Shown here: positions 9,795-18,864 of the stretch, one piece after another | Layout: the number at the start of each line of letters is the position of its first letter | Numbering within the stretch: position 1 is the first letter of the stretch | From: Phyllobacterium endophyticum | GTDB lineage: Bacteria; Pseudomonadota; Alphaproteobacteria; Rhizobiales; Rhizobiaceae | Direction: 5' to 3' | Assembly: GCF_003010935.1 (NCBI RefSeq) | Contig: NZ_PGGN01000002.1 | Span: 1,116,001 to 1,180,000 of the forward strand | DNA: 64,000 bases | Notes under the pieces: generated by a model | Database searches by the model: none | What the model saw: the letters and a program-made list of their open reading frames with translations, nothing else | What the model was told of the DNA's origin: nothing | Position numbers and translations under genes: made by a program

Positions 9795-10220
9795 ATGGCT
9801 CTTTACGAACATGTGTTCCTTGCTCGACAGGACATTTCGCAGCAGCAGGTCGATGCGCTTGTAGAACAGTACAAGGGTATCATCGAGACCAATGGCGGCT
9901 CAGTCGGGCGTATTGAAAGCTGGGGACTTCGTGCCCTCACCTACCGCATAAACAAGAACCGCAAGGCGTATTACTCTCTGCTCAACATCACTGCTCCTGC
10001 AGCAGCCGTTGCCGAGCTCGAGCGCCAGCAGCGCATCAACGAAGACGTTCTGCGGTTCATGACGATCCGCGTCGACGAACACGAGGAAGGCCAGTCGGCC
10101 ATGCTCGCGCGCCGTGACGATCGTCGCGATCGTGACGACAACAAGTTTGGTGGCCGTGATGACGACCGTCCACGCCGTCCACGCCGTCCGCGTGACGAAG
10201 CCGGTGAAGGAGCAGAATAA
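9795..10220 (+). CDS. rpsF: 30S ribosomal protein S6
   Basis: Binds the central domain of 16S rRNA together with S18. The S6 core spans about residues 1-95 ([13 protein letters not shown] opening). A charged tail of about 40 residues rich in Arg, Asp and Pro follows, as is common in rhizobia but absent from short S6 proteins. GAAAGG lies upstream of the ATG. The stop codon overlaps the rpsR start, coupling production of the two partner proteins. Confidence 0.97.
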   Translation: MALYEHVFLARQDISQQQVDALVEQYKGIIETNGGSVGRIESWGLRALTYRINKNRKAYYSLLNITAPAAAVAELERQQRINEDVLRFMTIRVDEHEEGQSAMLARRDDRRDRDDNKFGGRDDDRPRRPRRPRDEAGEGAE

Positions 10221-10468
10221 TGGTTGATATCAATCAGATCCCAACCCGCCGTCCGTTCCATCGCCGCCGCAAGACCTGCCCGTTCTCGGGCGCCAATGCG
10301 CCGAAGATCGACTACAAGGACGTAAAGCTCCTGTCGCGCTACATTTCCGAGCGTGGCAAGATCGTTCCTTCCCGTATCACGGCCGTCAGCCAGAAGAAGC
10401 AGCGCGAACTCGCCCAGGCGATCAAGCGTGCACGTTTCCTTGGCCTGCTGCCATACGTCGTGAAGTAA
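10220..10468 (+). CDS. rpsR: 30S ribosomal protein S18
   Basis: Partner of S6 on the 30S platform. The 82-residue product contains the conserved CPFSG and IDYKDVKLL segments and ends with LPYVVK, as is standard for alphaproteobacterial S18. The start codon overlaps the last base of rpsF. A stable hairpin follows 12 bases after the stop codon. Confidence 0.97.
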   Translation: MVDINQIPTRRPFHRRRKTCPFSGANAPKIDYKDVKLLSRYISERGKIVPSRITAVSQKKQRELAQAIKRARFLGLLPYVVK

Positions 10469-10479
10469 TACCTAGTGTC

Positions 10480-10508
10480 GAAGGCGGCGGCATATACCTG
10501 CCGCCTTC
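10480..10508 (+). other. hairpin after rpsR
   Basis: GAAGGCGGC (10480-10488) pairs perfectly with GCCGCCTTC (10500-10508) over an 11-base loop. No U-run follows, so it is more likely an attenuator or an mRNA-stabilising 3' structure between the ribosomal genes and the downstream membrane-protein gene than a full terminator. Confidence 0.5.
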
Positions 10509-10615
10509 ATTCACCATTCGCGATGGGCGCGGGTCTGGTGAGAAAGATAACCCGAGTTGAGGCAATGGTTCAGGAACCGCCTCTAACTGCTTCGAAGAGC
10601 AGGACAGCGAGCGAA

Positions 10616-11587
10616 ATGAAACTAACTGCAAAAGATTTTGGCGTAGGGGTGCTGGCTGGTTTCGCTGCCGCGCTGCTGTCGATTGGCGTTATCACGCAAT
10701 CTACGCTCGCCATGGCACTATTGCTGTTTTCGCCGCTACCCATATTTGCCGCCGCTCTTGGCTGGGGCACGGCCGTCGGCTTTGTCGCCGCTCTTTCCAT
10801 GGCCGTAGCCGTTTCGGTGCTGGCGGCGCCAATGGCCGCGCTGATCGTCGTTCTGATCACAGCTCTTCCCGCAGCCGCAGCCTCTTACTTCGCCGGCCTT
10901 GCGCGTCCCGCCGAAGAAATCGGTGGACCGAAGGATGTGACCGTCTGGTATCCGCTCGCTGATACGCTATTGCGGCTCGCGCTGATAGTCGCTGCGAGTT
11001 TCATAGTCATCGGCGTGCTTGTCGGATTCAATGATGATCTCGCCGGTGAGCTTGCGAAATCCCTCGGGCAACAACTTGCCGCGAGCAACCCCGAGCTTGC
11101 CGGCAATGCGGATGTTGCGCAAGGCATGGCAGAATTTGTCGTGCGCGTATTGCCCGCGCTGCAGCCTGCCGTATGGATGATGGTGATTGTTGCCAACCTT
11201 TACCTGGCGCTGCGGCTGACAGGCGCTTCCGGCAAGTTGCGCCGACCGCATGATGATTGGCCGCGCGCACTGCGTATGCCTCGCGCCGCGCTCATCATTT
11301 TCGCCGTCGCCTGTGCCGCCTGCTTTCTGCCTGGCGGAGCTGGCTATGCAGCCACGGCCATCGCCGGTGCTCTTGGTGCCGGGTTTACAATGGCGGGTTT
11401 CGCCATACTGCACGCGAGAACACGCGGTGCATCCTGGCGCCCAGTGGCGCTGTGGCTCGCGTACCTCGCAGTTGTACTGTTCGCCTTTGTGCTCTTCCTC
11501 TTCCTTCTGGCCGGTCTGTTCGACACGTCGCGCAACGCACCGGTTTCGAGGGCTGCGAATACCAATCCGCCTGACAACGACCAATAA
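10616..11587 (+). CDS. DUF2232 family membrane protein
   Basis: Integral membrane protein of unknown function found between rpsR and rplI in rhizobia. About eight hydrophobic segments are visible from residue 8 onwards, and the C terminus is short and polar. I choose ATG 10616 (MKLTAKDF) because the preceding codons overlap the rpsR hairpin and read as poor protein; ATG 10565 is possible. The domain is distantly related to YybS-type proteins. The job is unknown; its position among ribosomal protein genes is conserved. Confidence 0.8.
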   Translation: MKLTAKDFGVGVLAGFAAALLSIGVITQSTLAMALLLFSPLPIFAAALGWGTAVGFVAALSMAVAVSVLAAPMAALIVVLITALPAAAASYFAGLARPAEEIGGPKDVTVWYPLADTLLRLALIVAASFIVIGVLVGFNDDLAGELAKSLGQQLAASNPELAGNADVAQGMAEFVVRVLPALQPAVWMMVIVANLYLALRLTGASGKLRRPHDDWPRALRMPRAALIIFAVACAACFLPGGAGYAATAIAGALGAGFTMAGFAILHARTRGASWRPVALWLAYLAVVLFAFVLFLFLLAGLFDTSRNAPVSRAANTNPPDNDQ

Positions 11588-11613
11588 ACATTGAACAAAC
11601 AAGGATAAATCAA

Positions 11614-12183
11614 ATGGAAGTCATTCTACTCGAACGTATCAGCCGGCTTGGCCAGATGGGCGAAACAGTCAAGGTAAAGGACGGCTTTGCCCGTAATTTC
11701 CTGCTGCCACAGGGCAAGGCTCTTCGTGCCAACGAAGCCAACAAGAAGAAGTTCGAGGGCCAGCGCGCCCAGCTCGAAGCACGCAATCTCGAACGCAAGA
11801 CCGAAGCACAGGCGATTGCCGAAAAGCTCGACGGCAAGTCATTCGTCGCAGTACGTTCAGCTGGCGAAACCGGCCAGCTTTACGGTTCAGTTTCGACACG
11901 CGATATCGCAGACCTGATCACAGCTGAAGGTTTCTCGATCAACCGCAACCAGGTTGAACTGAACACGCCGATCAAGACCATTGGTCTTCACAAGATCGTG
12001 CTGACACTTCATCCCGAAGTCGAAGCAACAGTCACTATCAATATCGCCCGCACGGCAGATGAAGCCGAACGTCAGGTAAAGGGCGAAGACCTGACCTCGG
12101 CTGAAGCGATCTATGGTATTGAAGAGGCTCCGCTCGCGGATGAATTCTTCGATGAGGACGAAGAAGGCGAAGAAAACGCCTGA
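11614..12183 (+). CDS. rplI: 50S ribosomal protein L9
   Basis: Elongated 50S protein near the L1 stalk. The N-terminal RNA-binding domain ([16 protein letters not shown] and the NFLLPQGKA segment) is joined by a charged helix to a C-terminal domain. Length 189, with an acidic tail rich in Glu and Asp typical of alphaproteobacteria. An AAGGA site precedes the ATG. It is the last gene of the rpsF operon and is followed by a strong terminator. Confidence 0.97.
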   Translation: MEVILLERISRLGQMGETVKVKDGFARNFLLPQGKALRANEANKKKFEGQRAQLEARNLERKTEAQAIAEKLDGKSFVAVRSAGETGQLYGSVSTRDIADLITAEGFSINRNQVELNTPIKTIGLHKIVLTLHPEVEATVTINIARTADEAERQVKGEDLTSAEAIYGIEEAPLADEFFDEDEEGEENA

Positions 12184-12233
12184 TTTTCTTCCATAGATCA
12201 TTCTTTCGAATAATTTCATCAATATTTTGAAAG

Positions 12234-12262
12234 TACCCGGCAGCAGTGCCGGGTATTTTTTT
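12234..12262 (+). terminator. intrinsic terminator after rplI
   Basis: A nine-pair perfect stem (12234-12242 with 12247-12255, GC-rich CCCGGCA core) with a four-base GCAG loop is followed by a run of seven T. It lies about 50 bases after the rplI stop and ends the rpsF-rpsR-DUF2232-rplI operon. Confidence 0.9.
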
Positions 12263-12375
12263 GCTTTTCAGGAACGAAAAAACGATTAGATTTGTTTTTC
12301 CTTCCAACGCCCGACCGTAGACTCGCCCTGAGTCTCACAATGGCCGAGCTCTGTCGTTATTGATGGAGATTGTTC

Positions 12376-13656
12376 ATGAATGCCATTCTCAAGGCCGCGC
12401 TTTCGCGGATGATTCACACTGGCACCTTGGTTATCACCGACTCTTCCGGCCAATCGCGCACCTTCGGCGACGGCACCGGCGAACGGTTTCACTTTCGCAT
12501 CAATAGTTCAGCAGCCGAACGCAAGATCGCGTTCGACCCTTCCCTGCATTTCCCCGAAGCCTATATGAACGGCGATATCGATGTTCTTGAAGGCGATATA
12601 TATGACGTCCTCAAGATCATCTTCGAGAATACCGGAGCAACCGTCGCCAAGGAACCCTGGATGCTGGCCATCGAAGGCATCCGGCGCGCTACCCGGCGAC
12701 TGCACCAGATGAATACACTCACGCGCGCATCGAGCAATGTGCAGCGTCACTACGACCTGTCCGAAGATCTGTACAAGCTCTTTCTCGATACGGACATGCA
12801 GTATTCCTGCGCCTATTTCGAACGACCGGATGCGACGCTCGAAGAAGCACAATTGGCGAAAAAGCGTCACATCTCAGCCAAGCTTCTGGTCCAGAAGGGA
12901 CACAAAATTCTGGATATCGGTTGCGGTTGGGGAGGTCTGGGGATTTACCTCGCCAAGTACCTCAAAGCCAATGTTACCGGCGTGACGCTTTCGCAAGAGC
13001 AGTTCGGCGTCGCAAATAAACGTGCCTTCGAAGAAGGCCTGACGGCGCAGGCGCAATTCAGCTTGCAGGACTACCGGACCATCGAAGACAGCTTCGATCG
13101 CATCGTGTCGGTCGGGATGTTCGAACATGTCGGTATCGGGCATTTTCCGGAGTATTTTCAGCATACATCGCGTCTTTTGAAGAAGGACGGTGTATTCCTC
13201 CTCCACTCGATCGGACGTTCCGACGGGCCATCCTATACCAATGCCTTCATTCAGAAGTATATATTCCCGGGAGGCTACATTCCGGCGCTCTCGGAAGTCC
13301 TTCCGCATATTGAAAAGGCCGGCCTTGTAATCACCGACATCGAGATTCTCCGGCTGCATTATGCGGAAACATTGCGCATCTGGCGCCAACGGTTCATGGC
13401 GAACCGGGAGAAGGCGAAAGCCATCTATGACGAACGGTTCTGCCGGATGTGGGAGTTTTATCTTGCAGCTTCAGAGGCGGCCTTCCGCTGGCAAAACCTC
13501 GTCGTGTTCCAGATACAGCTGGCGCACCGGCAGGAGTCCGTGCCGCTGACCCGCAATTACATCGAGAAAGAAGAAAAGCGACTGAAGCGGCTGGAGTGCG
13601 AACGCAGTTCGGCGAACAGTCAGGTGGAGACAAAGGAATCAGTAGCCGGGCGGTAA
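12376..13656 (+). CDS. cfa: cyclopropane-fatty-acyl-phospholipid synthase family methyltransferase
   Basis: Transfers a methylene group from SAM to cis double bonds of membrane phospholipid chains. The SAM-binding motif DIGCGWGGL lies near residue 180, followed by VTLSQEQ and the catalytic-region motif SVGMFEHVG. Length 426 fits. ATG 12376 follows a TGGAGAT ribosome binding site; a TTG two codons earlier is less likely. It is a single-gene unit between the rplI terminator and a 354-base spacer. Rhizobia often carry several Cfa paralogues, so its exact lipid substrate is uncertain. Confidence 0.9.
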   Translation: MNAILKAALSRMIHTGTLVITDSSGQSRTFGDGTGERFHFRINSSAAERKIAFDPSLHFPEAYMNGDIDVLEGDIYDVLKIIFENTGATVAKEPWMLAIEGIRRATRRLHQMNTLTRASSNVQRHYDLSEDLYKLFLDTDMQYSCAYFERPDATLEEAQLAKKRHISAKLLVQKGHKILDIGCGWGGLGIYLAKYLKANVTGVTLSQEQFGVANKRAFEEGLTAQAQFSLQDYRTIEDSFDRIVSVGMFEHVGIGHFPEYFQHTSRLLKKDGVFLLHSIGRSDGPSYTNAFIQKYIFPGGYIPALSEVLPHIEKAGLVITDIEILRLHYAETLRIWRQRFMANREKAKAIYDERFCRMWEFYLAASEAAFRWQNLVVFQIQLAHRQESVPLTRNYIEKEEKRLKRLECERSSANSQVETKESVAGR

Positions 13657-14010
13657 CGTTCCAGCCACGTTCGACGGGATAGAGCCGTCGGGTTGCACGA
13701 CGCATGCTAGCTCAGCGCCATGCCCAATGGCGAGTTTCGAATCATCTAACTGGATCCCGTCGAGTACGTTGCTCAAGCTGACGCCCCTTTGCCGTGGGTC
13801 CTCGGGTCAAGCCCGAGGATGACGGAGGGGCGGTGCCTTTCAGTCCTTGTACCGTCGCTTTATTTGCGCGACTCAAGGTATAGTCGACCGACAGAGTCAA
13901 GCGATCGGTTTTGTCATCCGCATCTGTGTGAATTGTGGTGATAAGGGCAAATCTGCCACGCCATAACTTTCCCCATTAGGCCATAGTGACTTCAGAACAG
14001 GAAAATACAA
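13657..14010. other. intergenic region cfa-dnaB
   Basis: 354 bases without a convincing gene. It contains a CGACGG/CCGTCG hairpin just after cfa (13672-13690, no U-run), a GC-rich palindromic repeat at 13799-13819 and, in the last ~100 bases, the presumed dnaB promoter region, where I see no clear consensus boxes. Confidence 0.6.
13799..13819. repeat. palindromic dispersed-repeat-like element
   Basis: TCCTCGGG (13799-13806), loop TCAAG, CCCGAGGA (13812-13819). This core, flanked by GTGGG and TGACGG, resembles the dispersed intergenic palindromes rich in CCTCGGG found in many alphaproteobacterial genomes. Only one copy is visible here, so the repeat status rests on known families and not on this window. 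Confidence 0.5.
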
Positions 14011-15504
14011 ATGGCTGAAGCTACGGTACGCAAGATCAACGAGGCTCAAGGGGCGCTATACCGCGAAGCGCCTAACAACATCGAGGCCGAACAGGCGCTG
14101 TTGGGTGCTATTCTCGTCAACAATGACGCGTTCTACCGTGTTTCCGACTTTCTGAAGCCAACCCACTTCAACGAACCACTGCATCGCAAAATCTTTGAAG
14201 TCGCATCGGATATGATTCGCATGGGCAAAATGGCGAATCCTGTCACACTGAAGACGTTCATGCCTGCAGACGCCAAGATTGGCGAGATGACGGTAATGCA
14301 GTATCTCGCCCGACTTGCTGCCGAAGCGGTAACGATCATCAATGCGGAGGATTACGGCCGGGCGATATACGATCTTGCTACGCGCCGCGCTCTGATCACC
14401 ATTGGCGAAGACATGGTCAATATCGCTTATGATGCGCCAGTAGACGTGGCGCCGCAGGGCCAGATCGAGGACGCGGAACGACGCCTGTTCGAGCTTGCGG
14501 AAACGGGCCGCTACGATGGCGGGTTTCAAACGTTTACCGATGCGGTGAAGACTGCCGTAGACATGGCCAATGCCGCGTTCATGCGAGACGGCCATCTCTC
14601 GGGCATTTCGACGGGCATTCGGGCGCTTGATGCGCGCATGGGCGGTTTGCAGCCATCCGACTTGATCGTGCTTGCGGGCCGGCCAGGCATGGGCAAGACG
14701 TCGCTGGCCACCAATATTGCCTTCAATATCGCCGCCGCATATGAGCCAGAACAGCTTGCTGATGGCACGTTCAAAGCCAAGAATGGCGGCGTCGTCGGCT
14801 TCTTCTCGCTCGAAATGTCGTCGGAACAGCTGGCAACCCGTATTATCTCCGAGCAGGCCGAGATCAGTTCATCCAAGATCCGTCGCGGTGAAATCAGCGA
14901 AGCCGACTTCGAGAAGCTGGTTGCCTGTTCGCAGCACATGCAGAAGGTGCCGCTGTATATCGATCAAACCGGCGGCATTTCCATCGCCCAGCTTGCAGCT
15001 CGCGCACGCCGGCTAAAGCGTCAGCGCGGCCTCGACGTCCTGGTCATCGACTACATCCAGCTCATGCAAGGCTCCTCCAAGCGCGCGTCCGAAAATCGCG
15101 TTCAGGAGATTACCGAGATCACGACCGGTTTGAAGGCGCTGGGCAAGGAATTGAACACGCCGATCATCGCACTCTCCCAGCTTTCCCGCCAGGTTGAAAA
15201 CCGCGAAGACAAGCATCCGCAGCTTTCCGACTTGCGTGAATCGGGTTCGATCGAGCAGGACGCCGACGTCGTGCTATTCGTGTATCGCCATGAATATTAT
15301 ATCAAAACCAAGGAACCGAAGGTCGGGACGGAAGAGCATTTCAAGTGGCAGACCGAGCTCAACGAAGCGGCAGGCAAGGCTGAAGTCATCGTTGCCAAGC
15401 AGCGTCACGGACCAACAGGCACGGTCAGGCTGGCGTTCCAGGCGGAGTTCACCCGGTTCACCGACCTTGCCGAAGACTCCCACCTGCCAGAACGCTTCGA
15501 GTGA
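14011..15504 (+). CDS. dnaB: replicative DNA helicase
   Basis: Hexameric 5'-3' helicase that opens the replication fork. The N-terminal primase-interacting domain spans about residues 20-130. The RecA-like domain has Walker A GRPGMGKTS near residue 226 and a Walker B VIDYIQLM segment near residue 345, followed by the SQLSRQVE and DLRESGSIEQDAD motifs. Length 497 is normal and there is no intein. It is followed closely by alr and radA. Confidence 0.97.
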   Translation: MAEATVRKINEAQGALYREAPNNIEAEQALLGAILVNNDAFYRVSDFLKPTHFNEPLHRKIFEVASDMIRMGKMANPVTLKTFMPADAKIGEMTVMQYLARLAAEAVTIINAEDYGRAIYDLATRRALITIGEDMVNIAYDAPVDVAPQGQIEDAERRLFELAETGRYDGGFQTFTDAVKTAVDMANAAFMRDGHLSGISTGIRALDARMGGLQPSDLIVLAGRPGMGKTSLATNIAFNIAAAYEPEQLADGTFKAKNGGVVGFFSLEMSSEQLATRIISEQAEISSSKIRRGEISEADFEKLVACSQHMQKVPLYIDQTGGISIAQLAARARRLKRQRGLDVLVIDYIQLMQGSSKRASENRVQEITEITTGLKALGKELNTPIIALSQLSRQVENREDKHPQLSDLRESGSIEQDADVVLFVYRHEYYIKTKEPKVGTEEHFKWQTELNEAAGKAEVIVAKQRHGPTGTVRLAFQAEFTRFTDLAEDSHLPERFE

Positions 15505-15509
15505 TCTGA

Positions 15510-16676
15510 TTGGTGACCAGGCGACCCGAAAGTGTGACGACCGGTGCAGATCCCCGGCTTGCCGGCGGGCGTCTGACGATTGATCTCGATGCGCTTGTGG
15601 CGAACTGGCAGCTTCTCGCCGAAAAATCGCTGCCGGCACAGACCAGTGCCGTGGTAAAGGCCGATGCCTATGGTCTGGGTATCATCCATGTCGTCCCTGC
15701 CTTGTGGCAGGCGGGATGCCGGACATTCTTCGTTGCATTGGCCGAGGAAGGTCTTCGCGTCAGGGCAGTTGCGCCTGATGCGCGGGTGTTCGTGCTCAAT
15801 GGTTTCTTCTCCGAAGCCCTCCCCGTCTACGAAGAATCTGACCTCATTCCCGTTCTTGGCTCGCTACAGGAACTCGATCTCTGGAGGAGCCTCAATGCGA
15901 AGCGAAAGGACAAGCTGCCCTTTGCGCTTCACGTCGATACGGGTATGAACCGGCTTGGTGTCACCCTCGATGAAGCCCTGGCCTTCGCGGCCGACAGACG
16001 GAACGACAAGCCTATCCTATTGATGACGCATCTCGCCACGGCAGACGATCGAGCGCACGCGCTGAACGATAGGCAAATCCAGTCTTTTCATAAGCTTCGG
16101 GCGGCTTTCTCCGGAATTGAATCCAGCATCGCCAATTCACCGGGTATTTTTCACTCGGGAGTCGGCGAATATGAACTCAGCCGTCCCGGCGTCGCCATGT
16201 ATGGCGGGGAACCGTTTTCAGGAGGTGCCAACCCCATGCGCCACGTGGTGACGCTTGAGGCGCGCATTGTCCAAATCCGTACCGGCAGGAAGGGTGAAAC
16301 AGTCGGTTACGGTGCCACCGCGAGGCTTGGCCGGGACACGCGTATTGCCGTTTGCTCCGTTGGCTACGCCGATGGCTATCTTCGCTCCGCATCGGGCAGC
16401 GGTGTGCCGCTGCGCGGCACAGTACTGAATGGCGGCGAAGGCTTCGTGGCGGGGAGCAAAGTCCCAGTTCTCGGACGCATAACGATGGATCTTACCTCAT
16501 TCGACATCACCGACCTTCCTGTTGATGCTGTTCGTCCGGGTGACTACATCGAGCTCTTTGGTCAGAACGTTCCGTTAGACGATGCTGCTCGAGCCGCCGG
16601 GACGATCGGATATGAGTTGCTTACCAGCCTCGGTACCCGCTATCACCGGCGCTACCTCAAATCCGAAAGCAATTGA
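15510..16676 (+). CDS. alr: alanine racemase
   Basis: PLP enzyme that makes D-alanine for peptidoglycan. The PLP lysine lies in VVKADAYGLG (about residue 49) and the opposing catalytic tyrosine in SVGYADGY (about residue 283). Length near 388 is typical. The gene starts at TTG 15510 or GTG 15513, five or eight bases after the dnaB stop; neither has a strong ribosome binding site, suggesting coupling to dnaB. Its stop overlaps the radA ATG. Confidence 0.94.
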   Translation: MVTRRPESVTTGADPRLAGGRLTIDLDALVANWQLLAEKSLPAQTSAVVKADAYGLGIIHVVPALWQAGCRTFFVALAEEGLRVRAVAPDARVFVLNGFFSEALPVYEESDLIPVLGSLQELDLWRSLNAKRKDKLPFALHVDTGMNRLGVTLDEALAFAADRRNDKPILLMTHLATADDRAHALNDRQIQSFHKLRAAFSGIESSIANSPGIFHSGVGEYELSRPGVAMYGGEPFSGGANPMRHVVTLEARIVQIRTGRKGETVGYGATARLGRDTRIAVCSVGYADGYLRSASGSGVPLRGTVLNGGEGFVAGSKVPVLGRITMDLTSFDITDLPVDAVRPGDYIELFGQNVPLDDAARAAGTIGYELLTSLGTRYHRRYLKSESN

Positions 16677-18076
16677 TGGCGAAGGCTAGAATTCAATTTA
16701 TCTGCCAAAACTGCGGTGCCGTGCACACGCGCTGGGCAGGAAAGTGCGACGAGTGCGGCGAATGGAACACGCTGGTTGAAGAGGGTACGGCGGGTGGTAT
16801 CGGCAGCGGCCCGGGCAAGCTATCGTTGCGCAAGGGTCGCGCGGTCGCCTTGACCACGCTTTCCGGTGAGATAGAGGATGCGCCACGCATCCAGTCAGGT
16901 ATCGGCGAACTCGACCGTGTCACCGGTGGCGGATTCGTACGCGGCTCCGCGATTCTGATCGGCGGAGATCCCGGCATCGGCAAATCAACGTTGCTGACGC
17001 AGGCAGCCGCTGCTCTCGCGCGCCAAGGTCACCGCGTCGTCTATGTTTCCGGGGAAGAAGCCGTTGCACAGATAAGACTGCGCGCCCAGAGACTGCATGC
17101 TGCCGATACGGATGTGCTGCTCGCCGCTGAGACCAACGTCGAAGATATCCTGGCGACCATCTCCGATTCAAAACGCCCCGACCTGATTATCATCGATTCG
17201 ATACAGACCTTGTGGACGGACGGTGCCGATTCTGCGCCCGGCACTGTGACGCAGGTTCGCGCCGGCGCGCAGGCGATGATCCGCTACGCTAAACAGACCG
17301 GCGCAGCCGTTGTTCTCGTCGGGCACGTGACGAAGGAGGGCCAGATCGCCGGGCCACGGGTCATCGAGCACATGGTCGACGCGGTGCTCTACTTCGAGGG
17401 CGAAGGCGGCCATCACTATCGCATCTTGAGAACAGTCAAGAACCGTTTCGGTCCGACGGACGAAATCGGCGTGTTCGAGATGTCAGATAAAGGATTGCGC
17501 GAGGTCGCCAATCCTTCCGAGCTCTTTCTGGGTGAACGCAACGAAAAGTCGCCGGGAGCGGCGGTATTTGCGGGAATGGAGGGCACCCGCCCGATACTCG
17601 TGGAGATCCAAGCCCTGGTTGCACCCTCGACATTGGGGACGCCGCGCCGCGCGGTTGTCGGATGGGACGGCAACCGACTGTCGATGATTCTGGCCGTACT
17701 CGAAGCTCACTGCGGGGTAAGGTTCGGCCAGCATGATGTTTATCTCAATGTGGCAGGCGGGTATCGCATATCCGAACCTGCAGCCGATCTTGCAGTTGCA
17801 TCTGCACTGGTTTCCTCTATCGCCGGTATTGCCCTTCCCGCAGATTGCGTCTATTTCGGCGAAGTCAGTTTATCTGGCGCGGTTCGCCCGGTGGCGCATG
17901 CCGTGCAGAGACTGAAGGAGGCGGATAAGCTTGGGTTCAGGCAGGCTGTTCTTCCGAAGGGAAGCAACGACGTGGCAAAGAACGGCAATGCCCGGTTGAC
18001 GGAGACGGCTTCACTACCGGACCTGGTCGCTCGGATCGCGGCATCGGGGCCTGGCAAGAGACAACGTGACGACTGA
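16676..18076 (+). CDS. radA: DNA repair protein RadA
   Basis: DnaB-like branch-migration motor that helps RecA process recombination intermediates. The N-terminal zinc finger has CxxC pairs within residues 10-28 (CQNCG, CDECG). Walker A GGDPGIGKST lies near residue 98, the RadA-specific KNRFG motif near residue 256, and a C-terminal Lon-like domain follows. ATG 16676 overlaps the alr stop as TGATG. Length 466. Confidence 0.96.
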   Translation: MAKARIQFICQNCGAVHTRWAGKCDECGEWNTLVEEGTAGGIGSGPGKLSLRKGRAVALTTLSGEIEDAPRIQSGIGELDRVTGGGFVRGSAILIGGDPGIGKSTLLTQAAAALARQGHRVVYVSGEEAVAQIRLRAQRLHAADTDVLLAAETNVEDILATISDSKRPDLIIIDSIQTLWTDGADSAPGTVTQVRAGAQAMIRYAKQTGAAVVLVGHVTKEGQIAGPRVIEHMVDAVLYFEGEGGHHYRILRTVKNRFGPTDEIGVFEMSDKGLREVANPSELFLGERNEKSPGAAVFAGMEGTRPILVEIQALVAPSTLGTPRRAVVGWDGNRLSMILAVLEAHCGVRFGQHDVYLNVAGGYRISEPAADLAVASALVSSIAGIALPADCVYFGEVSLSGAVRPVAHAVQRLKEADKLGFRQAVLPKGSNDVAKNGNARLTETASLPDLVARIAASGPGKRQRDD

Positions 18077-18116
18077 CCGGCTGTAGTGGTCAGACTGGAT
18101 ATGGGGACGACAATAA

Positions 18117-18719
18117 ATGCCAATTACGTTGCTTGACGGAATTCTATTGGGCATCACCCTCGTTTCGGCTGTTCTGGCCATGGTACGCGGCTTTTCACGC
18201 GAAGTATTATCTGTGGTCTCCTGGGCAGCGGCAGCCGCGGCAGCGTATCTATTCTACAAGCCCGTCATACCGTTTCTTACGCCCTATATCAGCAATGATA
18301 CGATCGCGCAGATCGCGGCAGCCGGCCTCGTCTTCGTCGTTACGCTAATCGTCGTTTCAGTCATCACCATGAAAATCGCCGATTTCATCATAGACAGCCG
18401 GATAGGCGCACTTGATCGCACGCTCGGCTTTCTCTTCGGTGCAGCCCGTGGAATTCTTCTCGTGGTCGTTGCGATGCTGTTCTTCAACTGGCTCGTTCCT
18501 GAAAACCAGCCATCATGGGTCGGCCAGGCCAAGTCCAAGCCGATGATCGATCAGTTGGGTACAAAGCTGATAGGATTGTTGCCGGAAGACCCAGAATCGA
18601 CCATCCTCAATCGACTGAAACCCGGCACCACAGCAACTCCGGAAGCGGCGCCCGATAGCACGACGACGCCGGAGCCAAAAGAAGATATCCCGCCAGAGGG
18701 GTCCACCAATCAGCAGTAA
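18117..18719 (+). CDS. cvpA: CvpA family inner-membrane protein
   Basis: Four predicted transmembrane helices (about residues 5-25, 33-50, 65-90 and 103-125) match the CvpA fold. A polar, Pro- and Thr-rich C-terminal tail extends to residue 200. CvpA is named for colicin V production; in several bacteria it supports envelope robustness. It sits just upstream of purF, an arrangement conserved widely from E. coli to rhizobia. Confidence 0.9.
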   Translation: MPITLLDGILLGITLVSAVLAMVRGFSREVLSVVSWAAAAAAAYLFYKPVIPFLTPYISNDTIAQIAAAGLVFVVTLIVVSVITMKIADFIIDSRIGALDRTLGFLFGAARGILLVVVAMLFFNWLVPENQPSWVGQAKSKPMIDQLGTKLIGLLPEDPESTILNRLKPGTTATPEAAPDSTTTPEPKEDIPPEGSTNQQ

Positions 18720-18864
18720 TTGGTACGACGAACACAACTGCGTCAATATTGGCATCTATCGGGTCTTGGCGTTTACTAGGTAATGCTCCATATACGTGGC
18801 ATAATGCAAATCAGGCACAATTGACTCGAGCCCAAGGAAATCTTGGGGCGAAAGGCTGGCGGCA

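Noticed and set aside
12370-12375. TTG start for cfa
   Set aside because: It overlaps the ribosome binding site; ATG 12376 is better placed.
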